From NCBI GenBank assembly GCA_023231475.1, contig JALJEE010002346.1, positions 1 through 43,174 of the forward strand: DNA of 43,174 nucleotides, given 5' to 3'. The translations under genes were made by a program, and so were the position numbers. The notes below the pieces were generated by a model. The model made no database searches. It worked only from the letters and a program-made list of their open reading frames with translations, and was not told the DNA's origin. The DNA comes from Seison nebaliae. Taxonomy: Eukaryota; Rotifera; Pararotatoria; Seisonacea; Seisonidae. This document shows, in pieces, positions 36,599-43,174 of the stretch (its first letter is position 1; every line of letters starts with the position of its first letter).

Positions 36599-37165
36599 AT
36601 GATAATGAGAAAACAATGCCATCACAACCGTCATGAATATTCTCATGGGAATAGCATTAGCTTAAACGATGTAATAAACTTTCTATCGTCAAGAAGAATG
36701 AAAACATTGTCGTCGTCATCGTCGTTAATATCATAATCGTAGGCTGTATAGATATGTGGCATTCTTCAAATAATAGAATGTTATTAGATGATCCATTCTC
36801 TCATTCAATCTCTTTAGTGACGTCGTACATATACACCTCACTCTACAAATACGACGTTTATTTATTCTCCTTCCATTTGATGACATATATTCGAAAAAGA
36901 ATGAAAATTTGAACTATTATTCAGTTCTACTTATTTTCATTCATTTTTCCCCCCAAATTCTTATGGACAGTATGATGGAAAGTACGTATAATTCATGTTT
37001 ATATAATTCCCATCTTTCTCCAATTGGAATTATATTAAGTAAATAAACGATTTAATCTCAACAACAACAACAATTTAAAAGATTCGTTTGAATGAAATAA
37101 TTCCTTTCTTCTTCATCTACTTCTTCTTCTTGTTATTCTATCAGTCAATATTTTATTGTGTAAAA
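36599..37165 (+). CDS. Tentative 5' exons of the CLIC gene, including a 21-nt microexon
   Basis: The CLIC exon at 37425 begins at an acceptor, so upstream coding is required. A 21-nt exon at 37145-37165 (SIFYCVK) sits between a strong polypyrimidine acceptor and a GTTCAA donor and matches the position and character of the first beta strand of CLIC proteins. A possible start exon is 36599-36670 (ATG, 24 codons, donor GTAATA, preceded by an in-frame TGA). All phases fit, but both exons are too short to support alone; other start exons are possible. Confidence 0.35.
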
Positions 37166-37424
37166 GTTCAATGCAATATTTTTGATATTTTCACTTAGAT
37201 TCCTGTAGACAATTCCCATTTTTTATTCCATTTCATAATCATGAATAACGATTCTATTCCACAAGTATTGCTCTATGTTCGAGTTAGTTGACATTCTCTT
37301 ATTAGTTTTTAAATATATCCAAATATAATTCATTTTTTATCATAAAAATTATCCGTTATGATTTATTATCGATTCTTTTTTAATCAAATCACATTCGACA
37401 TTTTCAAATTTCATTTTTTTTCAG

Positions 37425-39629
37425 CGATCCAATATCGATTGTTCTCATCGAAGTAGTTGTCCGGCAAGTCAACGGATGTTTATGATTCTTTATAATGAAT
37501 CGCAAATGCGACGAATAAAGTTGACCGTGTTTCCTGTAAACATGAAAATGCCGGAACCGGAATTTCGAGATTTTCATGCACATCCACCAGTTCTCGTAGT
37601 GAATGACAATGTCGTATTGACGGACAACTTCCTTATTGAAAAATATATTTTCGCTAATTTGATGAGTACTTCAATGAAATCGAAACGATCGGCTGAAAGT
37701 ATCGTAGCTGACGTATATAGTGTTAGTTTATTCTCATATTACTTTTAAATCATTTTCATATTTGAAGAAATTTAACATTTATCTGAAATCGTCGACACCG
37801 GAGACATTGGAGAGAAAGAAAGGAGTATTAAATCGGGAATTAGGTAAAATTAATGATTTTCTGAAATCGAATGGCACAGAATTTCTCTCCGATGATAATT
37901 TGACTCAAGTTGATTGTGAATTTCTTCCGAAATTGCAACATATTCTCATTGTGGGAAAAGTTAAATTAATTAATGTAAAATGAATAAACTTTTTATAATG
38001 TGTTAGGCTTACATGAATTATGAGATACCGAAAGAGTTTGTGCATTTGTGGAAATATTTACAGAATGGATATGAAGCGAAAGCATTCCGTGAATCATGTC
38101 CGTATGATCAGGATATGATATTGCATTACAGTGAGAAGATAAATAAACTGCCATTAGGTAAAAATCCGAATTTGCAGAAACCAACATTCACTTTAGAAAT
38201 TCCTCAAGAAATGATTAATCCAATTACACTCCTCTCAACACGTCGGAACAATTCGTCTGATAAGAATTTATCGAATAGTCAGAACAATTCTCCTATCAAT
38301 CAGAAACCATTATCTCAATCTCCTGGTCATTCACCCGTTCCTATAGTCACCACAACGGTCCATTACACAAAGAAACCAGAGACGAAACAAGAAATCCATT
38401 ATTCCAATAATAATGGTGTCAATTCGCATCAATTTAATCAAATCTTTCATCAATCGTCGGATGAAAATAATCAGAGTAAATGGACTCCACCAAACGAAAG
38501 TGATCATAGTCAAACTTCCATTTCTCCAAATAGATCAACAGACTATCAATCAAAATCGTCAAATAACGATAATAATTCTTTACGATCATCAGTGAACGAA
38601 GAAGAGATTTCCAATGAATTGAACGGATTCCGTTTATCTTCCTCCAGTGAACAATTGTGAGTATGTTATTAGAAGAAATTTCAACTCAATTTTTTTTTAC
38701 TATTCTCTAATGATTCTAACGTCGATTGATTCTAGTTTGCTGTACAGAGTAACATTCTCCTATTTGTTTCTTTATCAGAAGATTTTTCATAATTTCTTCC
38801 CATATGTTCCAAAGACATTTTGATGTATTGCTAATTCTTCTGATTTTATTTCTGTTTTCATCATCATCATTATCATCAACATCATCATTATTAGTCAGTC
38901 TATCTGTTTGATGGTGTCATCCGGTTCTATTCAATTTCCATAGAACAATATTCCTTTTCTTCTTATTTACACATTCCATTGATATTTTATTACATCTATT
39001 TACAGTCAATTCACTTTTCTTACTTCCCTTTGACTTAATTCGCTAATTTTGTCATTAAACTGCTCAAAAACAAAAAATCATTATTATTCTTCTTAACGAT
39101 TATACTTGAATGATTCAATAAAGACTTATTTTTAATTTTAGATTAATCAAATTTTAGTTTCATTACATAATTTTCTCTTTTTCCATCAGTCGCTCCTATC
39201 AGAGACGGTTTAATCAGAAAATTGAACCCAAACAACCTAAACAATTGGAAATTGATAATAAATTTGGTAATTATTTTCTTGAACATTTTATTCTAATTTT
39301 TCTTGAAGTCGAAAGAACAGACTCAACAAATTCATCACCGAAACCATTTGCGCCTTCTTTCCGACGTATCGACAACGAAAGGAAATCCCTCATCTTAGAC
39401 ATAGACGAATCACAAAAGAAAATTGATGAAACTTCTCAGCCCAAACACGTGAATAATAAGAAATTTGAAACAGATTTCCCAACAACAATCTTAAGTTCAA
39501 ATTATTTCATATATTTTTTTAAAAATTTCATTCTCCTTTATAGTGGATGATGCACTTGGAGTAAAAGTAATTAAATTTGACACTGATTTCCCTTCCACTG
39601 TATCAAGTTACATTTTTTATAAACAATAA
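37425..39629 (+). CDS. Clic: CLIC/EXC-4-like chloride intracellular channel protein with long C-terminal extension
   Basis: GST-fold CLIC family protein; relatives cycle between soluble and membrane forms and shape tubes in worm excretory cells. Inferred exons: 37425-37721, 37768-37959, 38007-38656, 39190-39266, 39309-39494 and 39544-39629, all in phase (about 495 residues here plus any 5' exons). The N-terminal thioredoxin-like half has CPASQRMFMIL, retaining the single redox Cys of vertebrate CLICs, and AHPPVLVVND with the cis-Pro. The all-helical half has the conserved DCEFLPKLQHI, then EIPKEFVHLWKYL and ESCPYDQDMI. The family core ends near KPTFTLEIPQEM, matching the fly and worm proteins. 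Then comes an unusual tail of about 260 residues, Ser/Asn/Gln rich, carrying two KF-[ED]-TDFP-[ST]-T repeats near its end. The 42-nt intron at 39267-39308 is in frame and open, so it could be retained. Confidence 0.88.
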
Positions 39630-40075
39630 GATTTTCCATAGCAATAAAACTATAATATTATTAGTGATCAATGAGCATTTGTTGACCAGTTCCATAAGTC
39701 ATACACCAAGAGAACCAGAAAGTCCGTTACCCTTTTAACTAAATTTTTTTGATGAAAAAACAATTATTTGCAAATGGTTGTGCAACCACAATATTTAACG
39801 TAAATAGAACATTTTAATTTTTCAATAAAAATCTTCATTTATTTAATATTAACAGTTTACTAGGATTATTTGATTTTATGCTAATACTTTATGTTTTCTT
39901 GATTTTTATTTCCAATCTTGATCATACTTCCACGAATAGTGATTCGTTTAATTCGAAATAAATTGGCGAGAAAGAAATTAATTTTTAAAAAAAAATTTTA
40001 CTAATGAGAAATTTTCCGTATTTTTAAAATATTAAAAATTTATAGAGAAAATGATTAATTACATTAAATTCAACT
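39630..40075. other. Convergent spacer between CLIC and serpin genes
   Basis: Tail-to-tail spacer of about 450 bp. An AATAAA for the CLIC gene lies at about 39643 and an AATAAA on the minus strand near 39838-39845 could serve the serpin. No gene is seen. Confidence 0.55.
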
Positions 40076-41328
40076 TTATAGAATTGATGAGGGATTTGAA
40101 AAATGTCCAGCAAAAACTATTAAGTTCAATTGTTCATCATATATAAAAAATTGGAATGGACGATCACATACAAACTGTAATGATGGAGCTGCAAACGCCG
40201 TACTTTTTAACATCATTATAACGCTAGTGGCTTCGGCAACTACTGTACCTTCTTCATTTACATCAATGACGGCTTTATATAATACGTCGGAAATAAATAA
40301 ATTATGGTCAGGTGATATTCCTTTAAAACTTCCTTTCCCATTGAAACAAGAGCCAATACCAAGTTTCTTAAGCGATTCTTTTAACTAGATTAAAATTTGA
40401 AACTAATTGAAAGAGGAAATAGAAAACTGATTTGGTTGTTTCCATTTTGAATTTAGGAATGACGACGTTCACTTTCAACCATATCATACTTTCGATAACT
40501 TCTTCAAAAACTTTCGAATCAAATTTCGAAGAAATATTTATAAATCCAGTCCGTTTGTTATTGGGCAGTATTACGATGAAAGAAAGGTGATCGCCAGCGA
40601 ATGGCATATTCAAAATTTTTGCATCGAACTCTTTACAGTCATCGATGTACCGAAATTCCATTTCAATATTCATCATGTCAATCTTTTTAACTTGTCCATT
40701 AGCTGCTGTAAAAAGTCTCTTATGTGTTTTCGTCTCGTCAAATTGAGTTACCCAAGTTCCTTTGAAGAGTATGGCATTCACCAAAATTAATCTGGTAAGT
40801 GAATCGATTGATGATTCAGTTAAAAAATTTTCAATCAGCTTATTTGTCTTCTTCGATATCCATGAATTAATAATGGAAACCGTTTTACTCCTCTCATTCC
40901 CAAAGTCAGCGTTCCTTATTTCAAACTCAAAATATTTCTTAGCCAATTCTTTATACGACGGTTCTATTTCTATTTTGTCATCTATATACATCGCTTGACA
41001 CATCGTGAATTGTTTAACAGATTTTAAAGGTTTTGAAATTTCTTGAAATTTTGTTGGAATAATTTTGATGTTTCGTGGAAGTCCCAACACTTTTGTCAAT
41101 TCATTAAAACTTCTGCCCCGAGCTCCAGTGGTAAGTAAACCCAAAGAAATCGCCAAGTTTACTGGAGAGAAAATAATATTTTTATCTTTTTATTGATATG
41201 ATTGAACAGAAAATGAACATATATGAAGAACCTTCGTCGAATATCGTTCTATAGAGTTCAAAGGAAAATTGATTGACACTTTCATTTATTTTACATTCGG
41301 GCTCCTTTTGAAAAAATGGAAATCTCAT
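40076..41328 (-). CDS. Serpin (serine protease inhibitor superfamily), predicted P1 Lys
   Basis: Inferred exons are 41328-41208, 41161-40428 and 40384-40076 (introns 46 and 43 nt, phases agree), giving 387 residues, the normal serpin length. The ATG at 41328 follows an in-frame stop. Helix A is seen as NQFSFELYRTIF. The core includes LAISLGLLTTGARG, LVNAILFKGTW (the breach/s3A region) and the C-terminal VCDRPFQFFIYD and FAGHFSNP. The hinge reads EEGTVVAEAT at about residues 329-338: E-E-G-T and P8 Thr are kept but P12 is Val and P10 Glu, so inhibitory activity is likely but not certain. Counting from the hinge puts P1-P1' at Lys345-Ser346, suggesting a trypsin-like target. No signal peptide is visible, so the protein may be intracellular unless an upstream exon exists. 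The usual S-P-x-S shutter motif is not found at the first splice junction. Confidence 0.9.
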
Positions 41329-42398
41329 TGTGAACGAAACAAACTAAACTTTTTTTTCTAATTCTAACATAATCGTTTCTAACCTAATACCTCTAAATAA
41401 ATGTAAAGAATTATCTATCTTCACCTAAAATCGTAATTTATTTAGTACACTGCTCTCTTCGTGAGATGAAATTTTAGTTTGGCAAAATTTCACGTCTCCT
41501 CACAGAAAGAGGAATTTCTATCAATGTATCGAAGAGCAGGTTGTTATCAACGGTAACTGTTCTGTTTCGAACATTCCACTTTCTCCTTCTATCTTATTTC
41601 TCGGTTAAATGATTAACATGCATTCGCTCTCTTCAATCACTGTGGATCATATCCGGAATAAGTTTTGTCGAAAGTTTTTTGCCTTCTCTCCAAAATCGAA
41701 ATTTATTTATTTAAAAATTCGTTTATCAATTCTCAAAAATTTAGTTCTGTCTCTATATTCGCTTGAGACCATCTTTCTTTGTTCATAGCCTTCGTTTCTG
41801 TCATATGGGTCGGGCCTACAATCGGCTGATTGGGGGATGGCCTGTTTCTTCCACAGATGTAATCGATCTCTGCTTTTTACCACTGTTGGCTTAGTTCCGT
41901 TCCCAATTCTCTTATGTCGTACACTGTACATTTGTCGTATATGAAAATTGTCGTAGACATTATGTCGTACAGCCTTGTCTCTTATCGACAAAACTTCCGA
42001 CACAATTTTTGGACTACCATATATTTCCAATACGAATTTCTTTCTCTCTCATTCTATCTTTTTACACAGGATATGTTATTACGAACTACCACAGGATATT
42101 GTTCTCCAAAACTTTAAAGATTTTCTTAAGTACGATCTCTGCCAATCGATCGAGGATCTCTTGAGGAGATGCGTCACTTGATTGACGTTAGTGATGATCG
42201 AAAGGAAATAAATTTATTTCCTTTTCCAATTTATCCCGACGGGAATTTTAACTAATAAATAATAATAATTATTTGATTTCCCCTAATAGTTCTAATATCT
42301 TCTAAAAATGTTTGGAGGTTTCTCTCATAGGATATTACCCATTTAAATTTCCATTTATATAATATTGATATATTATATACTCAACACGTACACGAACA
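41329..42398. other. Unassigned region upstream of the serpin
   Basis: About 1.1 kb, presumably with the serpin promoter. A 68-codon plus-strand frame ending at 42181 (containing ELPQDIVLQNFKDFLKY) and overlapping frames on the minus strand look more protein-like than most chance frames here, but no family is recognised and no splice partners were found. It may be a decayed element, given the repeats just downstream. Confidence 0.4.
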
Positions 42399-42600
42399 TG
42401 GACACTTTGCCACCTTGCGTGTATATTTTCGGTGATTTCGCCACTCTTCTATGTAAATAAAATATACATTTTTTTATTCTTCAAGGAATGGACACTTTGC
42501 CACCCATCTTTTTTGAAAAAAGAATACTACTTCGGTGATTTTGCCACCCTTCTATCTAAATCTATCTATTTATTCTCAAGGAGTGGACACTTTACTGTCC
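42399..42600 (+). repeat. Tandem repeat of about 90-100 bp (GGACACTTTGCCACC / GGTGATTTYGCCACY)
   Basis: Two and a half copies of a compound unit. TGGACACTTTGCCACC begins at about 42399 and 42488, and a third shortened TGGACACTTTACTGTCC at about 42584. Between them, TTCGGTGATTTYGCCACYCTTCTAT begins at about 42428 and 42531 (Y = C or T). CAAGGA precedes the second and third GGACAC. Unit spacing varies from 89 to 103 bp because the A/T-rich linkers differ, so the short blocks are more conserved than the linkers. The family is unknown. Confidence 0.8.
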
Positions 42601-43174
42601 TGTCTTCTCTTATGTTTTGACCTTTTAAGTACATAAGTTAGATCATGAGTTAAGATCACGCCTAATCACCGCTGCTTTTATTAATTAAAATTTCAGATTT
42701 TACTTTCAGAGTTTGGTCAATTTTCCTTCGAAACGGTTCATCGTTAAACAACCACTTTTCACAAAGATCTTTATTAGGTATTATTATGTCCTTCCGAACA
42801 ATTATTGGTACGTGGTAGATCATGCATAGTTCGTGAATAATTATTCCACAGCTTTATTGGAAATAAAGCTTTGCACCATTTTAGGCACCAATAGAAAAAA
42901 ATGGCAGAAAATAAAAATGCTATCCTAATAAGCATTATTTTTTACATATCCTATTTATTTTTAATTTTAATTTCGTTTCCTGCATATCGGATACTTCCCT
43001 TGTTAGTCCGTTACTGTTCACCTTTGCAAAATAAACTTAGCCAAATTTGGCTACATTCCGGGAATCGTAAACTTCGCTAGGATAAAAGTAAAAGTAGAGA
43101 GTAGAGTTAACTTAAGTAGAAAATTGTACTTCATCTAAGTTTTTTAAATTCGGTTTCTTTGTTTTCTGGTTATA
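42601..43174. other. Window-end region without a secure gene
   Basis: Contains the dispersed repeat copy (42903-43011, listed separately) and a 16-bp perfect palindrome TAGCCAAATTTGGCTA at 43038-43053. A 60-codon minus-strand frame at about 42845-42658 is open but unrecognised. Nothing else can be supported. Confidence 0.45.
42903..43011 (-). repeat. Dispersed repeat, copy also present at 29220-29335
   Basis: The reverse complement starts ACGGACTAACAAGGGAAGTA and aligns by eye with 29220-29335 over about 110 bp with scattered substitutions and small indels, so the copies are diverged rather than recent. It lies in opposite orientation to the 29.2-kb copy. Confidence 0.65.

Noticed and set aside
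36963-37058. ATG-initiated frame (MDSMMESTYNS) followed by a GTACGT site as CLIC first exon
   Set aside because: The donor leaves phase 1, which would hit a stop in the following CLIC exon; only a phase-0 exon fits.
41707-42030. 107-codon minus-strand frame, Arg/Lys rich
   Set aside because: Overlaps other frames in the same stretch and shows no family or splice evidence; composition follows local base bias.
41975-42181. 68-codon plus-strand frame ending in a protein-like segment (ELPQDIVLQNFKDFLKY)
   Set aside because: No recognised domain and no upstream exon found; possibly a decayed element, but not supportable as a gene.
42658-42850. Open minus-strand frame of about 60 codons without a start (contains ELCMIYHVPIIVRKD)
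   Set aside because: No family match, no start codon or partner exon; overlaps repeat-rich DNA.
1-43174. CRISPR arrays, bacterial operons, riboswitches or tRNA genes
   Set aside because: The genes are eukaryotic and spliced; the short-motif arrays have too few and unevenly spaced copies for CRISPR, and no tRNA-like box A/box B pair was found by eye.

Overview
This is AT-rich animal nuclear DNA. The window carries spliced genes with clear animal orthologues: liprin-beta, an SLC17A9-type transporter, a paired-like homeobox gene, a CLIC/EXC-4 protein and a serpin. Introns that can be placed by homology are mostly only 42-60 nt long. Coding exons are rich in Asn, Ser and Asp runs. Together these suggest a small-genome invertebrate; an acariform mite is my best guess, but no marker here proves it.

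Layout: 1-135 is a short array of a 15-bp motif at the window edge. 136-4977 shows no gene. 4978-8204 holds long disordered 5' exons that probably belong to the liprin-beta gene; its recognisable part (coiled coil and three SAM domains) runs from 11278 to 16540 on the plus strand. Convergent to it is a seven-exon minus-strand gene (19176-16879) with repeated Y-x-x-D-[FY] motifs. That gene is divergent from an intronless SLC17A9/VNUT-like transporter (19528-20913). 21.8-30.0 kb is an accessory block: a LINE copy with ORF1 and endonuclease but no reverse transcriptase, a two-exon coiled-coil gene, a 217-bp foldback element, a 473-codon orphan ORF, a 5'-truncated LINE 3' end, a second short-motif array and a broken LTR-retrotransposon integrase remnant. 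30.5-32.0 kb is the homeobox gene (minus strand), with about 4.5 kb of gene-free DNA beyond its 5' end. 37.4-39.6 kb is the CLIC gene (plus), convergent with a three-exon serpin (41328-40076, minus). The last 1.8 kb has no secure gene but carries a tandem repeat and a dispersed repeat also present at 29.2 kb.

The genes do not form one pathway. The most unusual shared feature is splicing: most inferred introns are 42-60 nt and start with GTT rather than GTAAG or GTGAG. I found no convincing new multi-gene system. The best leads are the GTT donors, the orphan ORF at 26317-27738, the family of short GGACA-type arrays, the liprin-beta N-terminal expansion, and the C-terminal extension of the CLIC protein. 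All exon boundaries are my own inference from frame, phase and homology; no transcript data were available.
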